NCBI RefSeq assembly: GCF_004001045.1
Contig: NZ_BIMK01000011.1
Coordinates: 1-64,000 of the forward strand
Direction: 5' to 3'
Length of the DNA: 64,000 nucleotides
DNA from: Paenibacillus chibensis
Lineage (GTDB): Bacteria > Bacillota > Bacilli > Paenibacillales > Paenibacillaceae
A model generated the notes under the pieces. The model ran no database searches, was not told the DNA's origin, and saw only the letters and a list, made by a program, of their open reading frames with translations. Positions within the stretch are counted from its first letter, which is position 1; the number at the start of each line of letters is the position of its first letter. Made by a program: the position numbers and the translations under genes. Positions 49,121-58,908 of the stretch are shown in pieces.

Positions 49121-52100
49121 ATGTCGACATCGAGTCCTGTAATTCAACTAAATACCGGCTCACTGCAGCGTTTGCAGGAAAGCCTGGGTGGCTGGGGAGA
49201 TGACAAATCCGCGAGACTGGCGGGAGATTTATTGAATAAAGCTGCGGCGGGAGAAATGACGATCGCCTTTTGCGGGCATTTTTCCGCGGGCAAATCGAGC
49301 CTGATCAATTCGCTTTGCGGTAAAAAGGTGCTTCCATCCAGCCCGGTGCCCACGAGCGCCAACGTGGTGTCCATCCGCAATGGGGAACCGCGCGCCTTGA
49401 TTTATCCTGTAACCCCCGAAGAAGCTGCGCCCGAGGCGAAACCGCAGGAGGTTTCGCTGGATGAGCTGTATACATATTGCACGAACGGAGGGGCCTATTC
49501 ATCCGTTGAGGTATGGGATCACATTCCGCTTCTGGGCAGCCGCGGGGTGCTGATGGATACGCCGGGAGTGGACTCCACGGACGACAGCCATCAGAAGGCG
49601 ACGCATTCTGCGCTGCATTTGGCGGACACGGTGCTGTATGTGATGGATTACAACCACGTACAGTCCGAGAATAATCTTGCCTTCGCGAAGAGCTTGTCCG
49701 ACTGGGGAAAGCCGCTGTATTTGGTCGTGAACCAGATCGATAAGCATCGGGAGCGTGAATTGTCCTTCGAGCATTACCGGGCGGAGGTGGAGGCCGCGTT
49801 CAAACGCTGGCAGGTCCATTACGAAAGCTTGCTGTTTACGACGCTGAAAGAGCCGGAGCATCCCTATAATCAGTGGAAGCAAATTCAGGAGCTGATTGCC
49901 GAGCTGATTGAAAAGCGGGAACCGATTCTCAAATACAGCCTGGATTGCTCTGCTCACCATATCGTGGAACAGCATGTGAAGGCTTATGCCGAATCCCTTG
50001 AGGAGACGAAGCAGCAGCTATTGGAAGAAATGGGCGGAGAGGAGCAGGCCGCCCGGCTGGAAGCCGAAATCGCGGGCTACCGGAAGGAAATGGAGCGGCT
50101 CAAGGAGCTCCCTCAGACGCAGCGCGAGAGTATCCGCAAGCAGGTGGATGCCCTGCTGGATAATGCGAATATCACGCCGGCGGAGCTGCGGGAGACAGCC
50201 AAGCAGTTCCTGGAGAGCCGCAAGAGCGGCTTCAAGGTCGGGCTGCTATTTGCCGGAGCCAAAACGCAGCAGGAGAAGCAGGAGCGTCTGGATAAGCTGA
50301 CCGAGGCGCTGCGGGAACAGACTTCGGCATCGGTGGAATGGCATTTGCTCGAGCTTATGAAGCAGTGGGGCAAGACCGAGAAAATCTGGTCGGAAGAACG
50401 GGAGCAGCGTCTCCAAGCGTCCATGCCGCAAATCAGCGGAGACATGCTTGAAAATTCCGTGAAGCCGGATGCGGTGATATCCGGCGAATATGTTTTGAAT
50501 TACTGCCGCATGCTGTCGGCAGACATCAAGAGCCTGTACCGCCGCGCCGCCATGAACGCGGCGGAGGAGATGCTGGCGGATGTAGCCGCATCCGCCAAGG
50601 AAGAGCAGCAGCGCGTCGTCGCAGCCCTGAACGCGCTGCTGGAGCAATCGGCCGCGATGTCCCGCTATATGCAACTGGAGCGGGACATCGCGGAGCGCGC
50701 CGCGGCAGCAGGCGGGCTGCTGCCGCAGCGCACGGGCCTCACCCCCGGCCTCCTGCCGGTGGTGAGCGCCCCGGCCCCGGCCCCGGCGGCGGCGCAGCCG
50801 CCGGGAATGGACGCGGGCGCGCGTGAGAACGCGCCCGCCCACGCCCCGCGCAGCGGGGCGGAGCCGCTCGGCGGCGCGGCCTTCGGCCGCCGCCAGCGGC
50901 TGGATGCGGCGGCAGCGCGCCTGCAGGACGCGGCGGCGCTGCTCGCGCGCTATCCCGCGCTGGCTTCCGCCGCGCGGGGGCTGCGCAGCCGGGCCGAGAG
51001 CCTGGCCGGCGGCTCGTTCACGCTGGCGCTGTTCGGAGCGTTCAGCGCCGGCAAGTCCTCGTTCGCCAACGCATTGCTCGGCGAACGCGTACTGCCGGTA
51101 TCGCCGCATCCGACCACGGCGGCGATTAACCGGATTCTTGCGCCGCAGGACGGCTTCGCCCATGGCACGGCGCAGGTGATGATGAAATCTCCGGAGACGT
51201 TCAAGGAGGACCTGGAATACTCCTTTTCCGTACTGCAGCTGGGCACGCCGGATAAAACCGGATGGCTGCAGGCGATTGAGCAGCTGAAGCCGGAAGGCAT
51301 TCACCCTGCGGGGCTGCCTCATTACGGCTTCCTGAAGGCAGCGGCTGCGGGCTGGCAGGAAGCAGAGCCGCTGCTGGGCAGCGTGCAGACGGTCGATATG
51401 GACGGCTATAAAGCGTTCGTTGCGGATGAAACCCGTTCCTGCTTCGTCGAACGGATCGATTTATACTACAGCTGCCCGCTGACCGAACAGGGCATCGTGC
51501 TTGTGGATACGCCGGGAGCGGATTCGCTCCATGCCCGGCATACCGGAGTCACGTTCCAATATATGAAGCATGCGGACGCGATCGTATTCGTGACGTATTA
51601 CAACCATGCTTTCTCCAAAGGCGACCGCCAGTTCCTGACCCAGCTCGGCCGGGTGAAGGACAGCTTTGCGCTCGATAAAATGTTTTTCATCGTCAATGCC
51701 GCCGACCTGGCTTCCTCGGAAGAGGAGCTGGGGCAGGTTGTGAAGCATGTGGAAACCAATCTGAAAGCAAGGGGCATACGGCTTCCGCATATTTATCCGG
51801 TTTCCAGTATGAAAGCATTGGAAGCGAAGCTGGACGGCAATGCGGGTCTTTATGAGGAATCCGCGTTCGAGGCCTTCGAGAAGGCGCTTGGAGCCTTTGC
51901 CGGCGAGGAGCTGCCGAAGCTGTCCCTGGCGAGTGCCGTACAGGAAATGTCCGCGGTACGCCAGCGTGTGACCGAATGGGGAAGAATGGCGCGACAAGAC
52001 GCCGGGACTCGGGAACAGCGGCGCGCACAACTGGGCGACGTTAATAAACGGGCACTGGAGCGGATTGATGCTTTCGCCCGTCAGGATGTATCGCGCGAGG

Positions 52101-52777
52101 TCGATCAAGAAACGCGCGAATTGATGTTCCATGTCAAGCAGCGCATCGGATTCAGCCTGGGTGAATTTTTTACCGAAGCCTTCCACCCGTCGGTCCTCCG
52201 CGAAGATGCCGGACAGTTGAAGCGTATCTTTACGGACTGCGGCCGCGAGCTCGAGCGAACGATCGTTCACGAGCTTGAGCAGGAGCTGTGGGCAACGACG
52301 CTGCGTCTGGAGAACAAGGGCAAGGCGGTTCTCCGGACGGCAGCGGAAGCGGCGGTGGAAGATATCCGGGGCTATGATCCGGTCATTCTGCTGGCTCCCC
52401 CCGAAGAGAAGCCGTGGGCAGCACCCGAATGGAAGGAGCAGGGGCTGGCCAGCTTCGTAGATTGGTCAACCTACTGGGCTTTATTCAAGTCGCCGAAGCA
52501 ATTTTTTGAAAATGGCGGCAGGGAGAAGCTTAGAAATACCGTCGAGCCGGTCATTAAGGAGGCGCTGAGCGAGGAAGCCGCCCGGAAACAGGAATGGCTG
52601 GCGTCCTATTACAGCGATCTTGTGGGCTCGGCGCAGGCGAGACAGAAGGAAGCGTTAAAGGAACAGCTGCAGGAAGCGATGGAGGCAGCGACTGCTTCCC
52701 TGTCAGCAGGAGAACAACCCGAAAGCTGGGATCAGCTGGCTGCGCAGCTTCAGGACATGGAGCAATCGTTGGCTTAG
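49121..52777 (+). CDS. Double-headed bacterial dynamin (DynA-like)
   Basis: This 1218-aa protein is counted from ATG 49121 (MSTSSPV); a TTG at 49103 opens the frame without a better site. Two dynamin-family GTPase halves are fused. Head 1 has G1 GHFSAGKSSLINSL (about 51-64), G3 MDTPGVDSTDD and G4 NQID. Head 2 has G1 GAFSAGKSSFANALLG (about 645), G3 VDTPGADSLHARH and NAAD at the G4 place. Long helical bundles follow each head. The architecture and length fit Bacillus DynA (1193 aa), a membrane-tethering and fusion protein for envelope stress and phage protection. The linker at about 535-640 is Ala/Pro/Arg rich and encoded by extremely GC-rich DNA. Confidence 0.94.
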   Translation: MSTSSPVIQLNTGSLQRLQESLGGWGDDKSARLAGDLLNKAAAGEMTIAFCGHFSAGKSSLINSLCGKKVLPSSPVPTSANVVSIRNGEPRALIYPVTPEEAAPEAKPQEVSLDELYTYCTNGGAYSSVEVWDHIPLLGSRGVLMDTPGVDSTDDSHQKATHSALHLADTVLYVMDYNHVQSENNLAFAKSLSDWGKPLYLVVNQIDKHRERELSFEHYRAEVEAAFKRWQVHYESLLFTTLKEPEHPYNQWKQIQELIAELIEKREPILKYSLDCSAHHIVEQHVKAYAESLEETKQQLLEEMGGEEQAARLEAEIAGYRKEMERLKELPQTQRESIRKQVDALLDNANITPAELRETAKQFLESRKSGFKVGLLFAGAKTQQEKQERLDKLTEALREQTSASVEWHLLELMKQWGKTEKIWSEEREQRLQASMPQISGDMLENSVKPDAVISGEYVLNYCRMLSADIKSLYRRAAMNAAEEMLADVAASAKEEQQRVVAALNALLEQSAAMSRYMQLERDIAERAAAAGGLLPQRTGLTPGLLPVVSAPAPAPAAAQPPGMDAGARENAPAHAPRSGAEPLGGAAFGRRQRLDAAAARLQDAAALLARYPALASAARGLRSRAESLAGGSFTLALFGAFSAGKSSFANALLGERVLPVSPHPTTAAINRILAPQDGFAHGTAQVMMKSPETFKEDLEYSFSVLQLGTPDKTGWLQAIEQLKPEGIHPAGLPHYGFLKAAAAGWQEAEPLLGSVQTVDMDGYKAFVADETRSCFVERIDLYYSCPLTEQGIVLVDTPGADSLHARHTGVTFQYMKHADAIVFVTYYNHAFSKGDRQFLTQLGRVKDSFALDKMFFIVNAADLASSEEELGQVVKHVETNLKARGIRLPHIYPVSSMKALEAKLDGNAGLYEESAFEAFEKALGAFAGEELPKLSLASAVQEMSAVRQRVTEWGRMARQDAGTREQRRAQLGDVNKRALERIDAFARQDVSREVDQETRELMFHVKQRIGFSLGEFFTEAFHPSVLREDAGQLKRIFTDCGRELERTIVHELEQELWATTLRLENKGKAVLRTAAEAAVEDIRGYDPVILLAPPEEKPWAAPEWKEQGLASFVDWSTYWALFKSPKQFFENGGREKLRNTVEPVIKEALSEEAARKQEWLASYYSDLVGSAQARQKEALKEQLQEAMEAATASLSAGEQPESWDQLAAQLQDMEQSLA

Positions 52778-52800
52778 CGCGAATAGAGGGATAACGAAGA

Positions 52801-52830
52801 AGAGGAGCGCCTTGTGGCGCGCCTCTTTTT
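52801..52830 (+). terminator. Terminator after the dynamin gene
   Basis: AGAGG and GCGCC (52801-52811) pair with GGCGC and CCTCT (52816-52826) around TTGT with one A-G mismatch, followed by TTTT. Confidence 0.92.
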
Positions 52831-53184
52831 GATTTCTGAAATCCTCCGTATAAACAGGGGATGACTTCATGCTTTATATGAAATCTTGAATCGTTTTCGA
52901 AGTAAAAAAGCAGGAAAGCGGCAATCCCGGATTCCGAAATGGAAGCACTTTTACAGGTATTTGAATACAAACACTGAGTATGGCAGAGATATCGAGGATT
53001 TTCTAACATTTGATAAGGATTTCGGGATTATGCAAAGGTATTGCCCATTGATTGCCAATGCGGCGAAAATATGCCCGGTTATCCTCTTTGCCGCCTTTGA
53101 AAGACGATGTTAAACTTCATAAATATTCAACATCACTTCCAGGTTGAAGTGATAAAGTTTGAGATGACTCGAAGGAGGAGAACC
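52831..53184 (+). promoter_or_regulatory. Intergenic region with MerR-type dyad promoter before the ABC exporter
   Basis: No credible gene is seen in 52831-53184. ATCACTTC (53132-53139) and GAAGTGAT (53146-53153) form a perfect 8-bp dyad with 6-nt centre. TTCAAC (53126-53131) and GATAAA (53151-53156) flank it with a 19-bp spacer. A dyad filling an over-long 19-bp spacer is the layout recognised by MerR-family activators such as BmrR. No merR gene is in the window. The exporter ATG is 28 nt further on. The -35 match is weak. Confidence 0.5.
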
Positions 53185-54957
53185 ATGAATGTTCTCAGGC
53201 AAATGCAGAGCTTTTTTTGGGAGAAGCGGAGTTTTTTATATCTATCTATACTCTGCCTCGCCATAGCTACTGCCTTGGGGCTAGTAACCCCGAACCTGCT
53301 GCGCAAGCTGATTGACGATGCGATTCAGCCGCGGCATTTTGAAAAAGTCCCCGCTTTGGCGTTATCCGTCATCGCTGTGGTCGTCGTGAAAGCGCTTATG
53401 CAGTTTCTAAGCGGACTGCTCGGCGGACGAATGGGGAACTATCTGGCATACCGGTTGCGTAACGGCTGCTACGAGAAACTGCAAGTCTTGTCTTTCCGGT
53501 ATTACGACACGGCCAGAACGGGGGATTTGATGTCCCGCCTGACCGGGGACCTCGAAGCAATTCGTCAATTCATCGCCTTCGGGATCCCGCAAATTCTAAA
53601 CACGATTCTGATGGTGGTTTTCGGGGCGATCGTCATGCTGTCCATCAGCTGGCAGCTTACGCTTCTGACGATGATCAGCATTCCTTTTCTCGTCATCGTG
53701 GCGCTGAAATTCGAAAACCGCATCCATCCTGCATTCCAGGAAATGCGTCTCGCGCTGAGCGCGCTGACTACCTCGGTGCAGGAAAATATAACGGGCGTGC
53801 GAACCGTCAAATCCTTTGCGCGCGAACCGCACGAAGTCGATAAATTCTCGCTGCGCAACGAACGTTATAAGAACAACCAGATTCATGCATCCGGTTTGTG
53901 GAGCAGTTACTTCCCGTTAATGGAGCTGCTCGCTTCCATCTGCGTCGTGATTCTGCTTGGGGTCGGGGGGACGCTGGTTATTCACAAACAGCTCACGCTC
54001 GGCGAATTGGTCGCATTTTTCAGCTTGATCTGGTACATTATCGGTCCAATGTGGAACATCGGTTATCTGATCAACAACTATACGCAGTCCGAGGCTTCGG
54101 GCGAGCGCGTCATGGAACTGCTGAATCAGCCTATCGACGTACAGGACAAAGAGAACGCGATGGTGCTCCGGCCTGAGGATGTGAAAGGGCATGTGACATT
54201 TGACCATGTTACGTTTGCTTACGGCAATAAATTGGCCGCGATTCAGGACATCAATTTGGATGCGCCCCCGGGAACGGTGATCGGTCTTTTGGGAGGCACC
54301 GGTTCGGGTAAATCCACCATCATTCAGCTGCTGATGCACGCATACAACGTAAATGGCGGAAGTATTAAGCTTGACGGCGTAAATATCAACGATATCCAGG
54401 TGCAGAGCTTGCGGAGTCAAATTTCCTCCGTGTTCCAGGAGACGTTCCTCTTCTCCTCCAGCATCCGTAACAACATCGCATACGGCATGAAGGATGTATC
54501 CATGGATGATATCATCCGTGCCGCCAAACTCGCCAAAGCCCATGATTTTATTATGGAAATGGCGGATGGATACGATACGGTTGTCGGCGAACGGGGAATG
54601 GGCCTGTCCGGCGGACAGAAGCAGCGGATCGCCATTGCGCGCGCACTCCTGAAAAACCCGAAAATTCTGATTCTGGACGACGCGACGAGTGCCGTCGATA
54701 TGGAGACAGAGCATGAAATTCAGTCCGGATTCCAGGAGGTCATGCGCGGGCGCACCACCTTTATCATCGCTCACCGGATATCCTCGCTGCGTCATGCCGA
54801 TGAAATCCTCGTGCTGAACGAAGGCAAAGTCGTGCAGCGCGGGAAGCATGACGAACTGATCACGATGTCCGGACCTTACCAGGATGTCTACAATATACAA
54901 TATGCAGACCACATTGCCCGGATGAATGGTAATGCAGGAGAGCAGGTGAGCTCATGA
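53185..54957 (+). CDS. ABC exporter half-transporter, subunit with degenerate ATPase site
   Basis: This 590-aa protein is counted from ATG 53185 after AAGGAGG; the longer frame lacks support. The N-terminal six-helix ABC membrane domain spans about 15-310. The nucleotide-binding domain spans about 335-575 with Walker A GGTGSGKST, signature LSGGQKQR, and Walker B ILILDDATS, in which the catalytic glutamate is aspartate. That change marks the degenerate-site partner in heterodimeric exporters such as TM287/288 or BmrCD. The next gene overlaps by 4 nt and encodes the other half. Substrates of this class include drugs and lipids; none is indicated here. A MerR-type dyad sits upstream. Confidence 0.94.
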   Translation: MNVLRQMQSFFWEKRSFLYLSILCLAIATALGLVTPNLLRKLIDDAIQPRHFEKVPALALSVIAVVVVKALMQFLSGLLGGRMGNYLAYRLRNGCYEKLQVLSFRYYDTARTGDLMSRLTGDLEAIRQFIAFGIPQILNTILMVVFGAIVMLSISWQLTLLTMISIPFLVIVALKFENRIHPAFQEMRLALSALTTSVQENITGVRTVKSFAREPHEVDKFSLRNERYKNNQIHASGLWSSYFPLMELLASICVVILLGVGGTLVIHKQLTLGELVAFFSLIWYIIGPMWNIGYLINNYTQSEASGERVMELLNQPIDVQDKENAMVLRPEDVKGHVTFDHVTFAYGNKLAAIQDINLDAPPGTVIGLLGGTGSGKSTIIQLLMHAYNVNGGSIKLDGVNINDIQVQSLRSQISSVFQETFLFSSSIRNNIAYGMKDVSMDDIIRAAKLAKAHDFIMEMADGYDTVVGERGMGLSGGQKQRIAIARALLKNPKILILDDATSAVDMETEHEIQSGFQEVMRGRTTFIIAHRISSLRHADEILVLNEGKVVQRGKHDELITMSGPYQDVYNIQYADHIARMNGNAGEQVSS

Positions 54958-56822
54958 GTACGGCACTGAATACCGATAAGCGCCCTCAACACGAATCCGT
55001 GAAGAAGGGCAAGATGCCGGGCAAAACCGGCGAGCGCTTCGTCTATCAGGATGACGAAATTATTGAAAAACCGTTTAACTGGTCGCAGCTCACAAGATTG
55101 TTCTCTTATATGAAGCCATATGCGAAGCAGATGCTGCCCCTGGTTATTTTGATGATGATCCTCGGTACTGTAACGAAGCTGACGGTTCCTTATTTGACCA
55201 GTATGGCGATCGATAAGGCGATTTCTCCGAAAGCAGGAGGATCGACAAGCCTTACGATGCTGTATACGATTACGGCGATCGTACTTGTTCTGTACATCAT
55301 TCAGTGGCTGGCAAGTACATACCGGATCAAATATACGAATATTATCGGCCAGCGTGTCATATATGATCTGCGAAGCGATCTGTTCAAGCATATTCAGAAG
55401 CTGTCGTTCAACTTTTTCGATAAAAGGCCGGCAGGCTCCGTGCTCGTGCGCGTGACCAATGACGTGAACTCGCTGCAGGAACTGTTTACGAACGGCGTGG
55501 TGAACCTCATGATTGACTGCGTACAGCTCGTGGGAATCGTCATTATCCTGCTCATGATCAATTGGAAGCTGGGCCTCGCGGTTATATTAACCGTTCCGGT
55601 GATGTTCATCATCTCGACCAAGCTGCGGGTGCGCATCCGCCGGGCGTGGCAGGACGTACGGATGAAGAACTCCAGAATCAACTCCCACTTGAATGAAGCC
55701 ATTCAAGGGATTCGCGTGACGCAGGCATACACGCAGGAGCAGGAGAACATCCAGTTCTTCGACAAAATGAACATGGAAAGCAAAAAATCATGGGACCGTG
55801 CGTCGATGCTTAACCAAGGCTTCGGTCCGCTGATCGAAATTACGGGCGGTCTCGGGACGCTGATCCTGTTCTGGCTGGGCGCTTACCTGATCCAGCATGA
55901 TCAATTGACCGTAGGTCTTCTCGTGGCATTCTCCAGCTATGTCGGCAACTTCTGGGAGCCGATCAACCGCCTGGGCCAGATGTACAATCAGCTGCTCGTG
56001 GCGATGGCTTCATCGGAACGTATTTTTGAGTTCATCGACGAGAAGCCGAGCATCGACGACAAGCCGGATGCCGTTCCGCTGCCGAAAATCAAAGGCGACA
56101 TTAAGCTCGATAACGTCGTATTCGAGTATGAAAAAGGCCGTCAGGCGCTGAAGGGCATCGATCTGGATGTCGATGCGGGCCAGACGATTGCGCTCGTCGG
56201 TCATACCGGCTCAGGGAAAAGTACGATCATTAACCTGCTGAGCCGTTTCTATGACATTTCCAGCGGCAAAATCACGATTGACGGCTACGACATCCGCGAC
56301 GTTCAACTGGAAACGCTGCGCAGCCAGATCGGCATCGTGCTTCAGGATACCTTCATCTTCTCGGGCACCATCCGGGATAATATCCGGTTCGGCCGCCTGG
56401 ATGCGACGGATGAAGAGATCGAAGCGGTCGCACGGGCGGTCAACGCCCATGAATTTATCAAGAAGCTTCCCGGCGGATACGATACCGAGGTGGAAGAACG
56501 AGGCAACATGCTGTCCATGGGTCAGCGCCAGCTTCTTTCCTTCGCGCGTGCGCTCCTGGCCGATCCGAGAATTCTGATTCTGGATGAGGCTACGGCCAGC
56601 ATCGATACCGAAACCGAGCTGAAAATCCAGGAAGCGCTCAAAGTGCTGCTGAAAGGCCGTACTTCCTTTATCGTCGCACACCGATTGTCGACGATCAGGC
56701 ATGCGGATAAAATTATCGTCCTTGACCATGGCGAAATTAAGGAGCAGGGCAATCACGGTGAGCTCATGCAGCAGCGCGGAACGTATTTCGGCTTGATCGA
56801 AGCGCAGTTCAGATTCATTTAG
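54954..56822 (+). CDS. ABC exporter half-transporter, catalytic subunit
   Basis: This 622-aa protein starts at ATG 54954, overlapping the previous stop as ATGA. A 60-residue charged N-terminal extension precedes the six-helix membrane domain at about 50-345. The nucleotide-binding domain at about 375-610 has Walker A GHTGSGKST, a deviating signature LSMGQRQ, and intact Walker B ILILDEATASID. The pattern of intact Walker B with altered signature complements the partner: the composite site formed by this Walker B and the partner's LSGGQ is active, the other is degenerate. The 9-bp inverted repeat 14 nt downstream is not a clear terminator. Confidence 0.94.
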   Translation: MSTALNTDKRPQHESVKKGKMPGKTGERFVYQDDEIIEKPFNWSQLTRLFSYMKPYAKQMLPLVILMMILGTVTKLTVPYLTSMAIDKAISPKAGGSTSLTMLYTITAIVLVLYIIQWLASTYRIKYTNIIGQRVIYDLRSDLFKHIQKLSFNFFDKRPAGSVLVRVTNDVNSLQELFTNGVVNLMIDCVQLVGIVIILLMINWKLGLAVILTVPVMFIISTKLRVRIRRAWQDVRMKNSRINSHLNEAIQGIRVTQAYTQEQENIQFFDKMNMESKKSWDRASMLNQGFGPLIEITGGLGTLILFWLGAYLIQHDQLTVGLLVAFSSYVGNFWEPINRLGQMYNQLLVAMASSERIFEFIDEKPSIDDKPDAVPLPKIKGDIKLDNVVFEYEKGRQALKGIDLDVDAGQTIALVGHTGSGKSTIINLLSRFYDISSGKITIDGYDIRDVQLETLRSQIGIVLQDTFIFSGTIRDNIRFGRLDATDEEIEAVARAVNAHEFIKKLPGGYDTEVEERGNMLSMGQRQLLSFARALLADPRILILDEATASIDTETELKIQEALKVLLKGRTSFIVAHRLSTIRHADKIIVLDHGEIKEQGNHGELMQQRGTYFGLIEAQFRFI

Positions 56823-56835
56823 AACGTCTGGCATC

Positions 56836-56870
56836 CAAAAGATTTTGGAGAATATTACAACAATCTTTTG
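56836..56870 (+). repeat. Inverted repeat after the ABC exporter operon
   Basis: CAAAAGATT (56836-56844) and AATCTTTTG (56862-56870) are perfect inverted arms around 17 nt. No T-run follows, so it is not a standard terminator; it may be an mRNA 3' stem. Confidence 0.45.
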
Positions 56871-57000
56871 AAAAATCAATAAACTTTTCCTAAATATCGA
56901 CAGACGAAAGGCCTAGAAATAAGGACAGTTTGTGAACATTGATGGAAATTGTCGGAGCACTCTTGCAATCTTTCTCTTTAACCCTGAAAATAGTTATAGA

Positions 57001-57020
57001 GGTATACAAACGTGGTATAC
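57001..57020 (+). promoter_or_regulatory. Direct repeat GGTATAC upstream of purT
   Basis: GGTATAC occurs at 57001-57007 and 57014-57020, a 13-bp period, ending 22 nt before the purT start. Each contains the palindrome GTATAC. It may be an operator or overlap a -10 element; function is inferred only from position. Confidence 0.35.
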
Positions 57021-57042
57021 ATGATTAGGGGGGAATTGGGAA

Positions 57043-58236
57043 GTGGTGTGGGGTGCTCCTTTTTCTGCACATGCCAAGAAGATGCTGCTACTCGGCAGCG
57101 GCGAATTGGGGAAAGAAGTGGTGCTCGAAGCCCAGCGACTGGGAGTTGAGACCATAGCCGTGGACCGCTATGCAAATGCGCCTGCGATGCAGGTTGCGCA
57201 CAGGTCCCATGTGATTGATATGCTCGATGCCGATTCCCTGAAACAGATTATTCATCAGGAAAAGCCGGATGTGATTGTACCGGAAATTGAGGCTATAGCT
57301 ACACATGCTTTGCTTGAACTTGAAGAAGAAGGATTTCACGTCGTCCCAACGGCTAGAGCTGCTCGTTTGACGATGGATCGCGAGGGGATTCGCCGATTGG
57401 CGGCCGAGAAGCTGGGCCTTCCAACCGCGGATTACCGATTTGCCGACAGTTTGGAAGAACTGAAGGAAGCCGTTGCAGTGCTGGGAACGCCTTGTGTGGT
57501 CAAGCCCATCATGAGCTCTTCCGGCAAAGGGCAAAGCGTATGCCATACGGAATCCGAGGCAGAAGCCTGCTGGAACACCGCGATGGAAGGCGGCCGTGCG
57601 AAGAGCACACGAGTCATCGTGGAGGCTTTTGTATCGTTTGAAAGCGAAATCACGCTGCTTACGGTACGTTCTGTAAGCGGGACCATTTATTGTAAACCGA
57701 TCGGTCATATTCAGAAGGATGGCGATTATGTCGAATCCTGGCAGCCTCATTTTATGAGCGAGGCATTGCTGAAGGAATCGGAGGCCATTGCCAAAGCCAT
57801 CACGGATGAACTTGGGGGATATGGCATTTTCGGCGTAGAACTGTTTGTTACCCAAGAAGGAATCATATTCAGCGAAGTATCGCCCCGTCCGCATGACACC
57901 GGGATGGTGACCATGATCACCCAGGATTTATCGGAATTTGCCCTGCATGTCAGAGCGATTCTCGGTCTTCCGATCCCGTCGGTGGAACTGCTGACTCCGG
58001 GTGCTTCGGCAACTTTGAAAGCGGAACATGCCAGTATGAATTTTGCTGTTGGTGGTATTGAGGATGCTCTTAGTCTGCCTCGCACTCAGGTTCGCGTATT
58101 CGGCAAGCCTGAAACCAGAGCGGGCAGGAGAATGGCTGTCGCTTTAAGCGCAGATTCGGATCTTCAAAAAGCACGGAATACGGCTAAACAGGCCGCCAGT
58201 CTTTTAAAAGTGGAGGAATATGATCATGAACAGTAA
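57043..58236 (+). CDS. purT: Formate-dependent phosphoribosylglycinamide formyltransferase
   Basis: This 397-aa protein starts at GTG 57043 after a GGGGGGAATTGGGA stretch. It is an ATP-grasp enzyme: N-terminal [21 protein letters not shown] (about 13-33), [20 protein letters not shown]-binding [15 protein letters not shown], and the metal/active-site [25 protein letters not shown]. These match E. coli PurT (392 aa) throughout. It formylates GAR using formate and ATP, an alternative to the folate-dependent PurN, and thus links to the one-carbon theme of the FolD fusion elsewhere in the window. The last codons overlap the following GNAT gene, so the two are cotranscribed. Confidence 0.95.
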   Translation: MVWGAPFSAHAKKMLLLGSGELGKEVVLEAQRLGVETIAVDRYANAPAMQVAHRSHVIDMLDADSLKQIIHQEKPDVIVPEIEAIATHALLELEEEGFHVVPTARAARLTMDREGIRRLAAEKLGLPTADYRFADSLEELKEAVAVLGTPCVVKPIMSSSGKGQSVCHTESEAEACWNTAMEGGRAKSTRVIVEAFVSFESEITLLTVRSVSGTIYCKPIGHIQKDGDYVESWQPHFMSEALLKESEAIAKAITDELGGYGIFGVELFVTQEGIIFSEVSPRPHDTGMVTMITQDLSEFALHVRAILGLPIPSVELLTPGASATLKAEHASMNFAVGGIEDALSLPRTQVRVFGKPETRAGRRMAVALSADSDLQKARNTAKQAASLLKVEEYDHEQ

Positions 58237-58687
58237 CGTTTTGGCTCCTGCCCTGCAGATTCGCAATTCCGACTGCGAATGTGATCTCGATGCGGTTACA
58301 GCGTTGATGCGTGAATTGAGTTATCCAACCACAAAGAACGTGATGCGTGAACGCATTCAAGCTTCCGAGAATAACCCTAAATTATGTACGATGGTAGCTG
58401 AGCTGGATGGTAAGGTCGTCGGTATGATCGCGCTGAATCAAGTTAAATCCTATGCGAGAAGCGAGACCGCCACGCAGGTATCTGCGCTGATCGTTTCGAA
58501 TGAACACCGCGGCCAAGGGATCGGCAAAAGGCTGATCCGCAGCGCCGAAGAATGGGGGAAGAACCAGGGCAGCCAAATCCTGTTTCTGACCAGCGGCAAC
58601 CGCGTGGAGCGTGCGCCTGCCCATGCCTTTTATGAACATATCGGTTTTGAAAAAATCGGCTACCAGTTCGTTAGAAGACTTAAATAA
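58226..58687 (+). CDS. GNAT-family N-acetyltransferase
   Basis: This 153-aa protein is counted from ATG 58226, 9 nt after GGAGG; an ATG at 58220 is also in frame. It overlaps the end of purT. GNAT features: [18 protein letters not shown], the central strand [24 protein letters not shown] with the RGQGIG acetyl-CoA loop, and [19 protein letters not shown] at the end. It resembles the small AAC(3)-I/YjbN-like stand-alone GNATs whose substrates are unknown. Linkage to purT is by overlap only and does not reveal the substrate. A terminator follows at 58709. Confidence 0.92.
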   Translation: MNSNVLAPALQIRNSDCECDLDAVTALMRELSYPTTKNVMRERIQASENNPKLCTMVAELDGKVVGMIALNQVKSYARSETATQVSALIVSNEHRGQGIGKRLIRSAEEWGKNQGSQILFLTSGNRVERAPAHAFYEHIGFEKIGYQFVRRLK

Positions 58688-58708
58688 TCACGATTGCGTG
58701 TTTGATAT

Positions 58709-58738
58709 GCCCGTTTCCTTTCCGGAGACGGGCTTTTT
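58709..58738 (+). terminator. Terminator of purT-GNAT
   Basis: GCCCGTTTCC (58709-58718) pairs with GGAGACGGGC (58724-58733) with one wobble around TTTCC, followed by TTTTT. Confidence 0.93.
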
Positions 58739-58780
58739 GTTTATCTTTTTTTCCAATAGCTGCGCATGAAAGAATATGTA

Positions 58781-58840
58781 TTTACAAGCTTCGGCTCTTT
58801 GATATAGAATACCTTAGTAAAAAAAGAGTAAGCGTTTACA
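58781..58840 (+). promoter_or_regulatory. Promoter with downstream cre (CcpA) site for the sugar-sensing operon
   Basis: TTTACA (58781-58786) and TATAGA (58803-58808) form a promoter with a 16-bp spacer. AGTAAGCGTTTACA at 58827-58840 matches the Bacillus cre consensus TGTAANCGNTNACA at all but the first position. Placed at about +13 to +26, a CcpA-bound cre would block transcription, so the regulator genes should be repressed on preferred sugars. Confidence 0.7.
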
Positions 58841-58908
58841 AGTATATCATGCTTTTGCCGCGTTTTCTAAGATTTGTTGCTCAAGAAACATAGAAAGCCA
58901 AAGGATGG

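Noticed and set aside
50246..51322. 358-residue minus-strand frame opposite the dynamin linker
   Set aside because: Arg-rich antisense shadow produced by the GC-rich region; no start site.
52886..53113. 75-residue frame in the gap before the ABC exporter
   Set aside because: No ribosome site, no recognisable motif, composition not gene-like.
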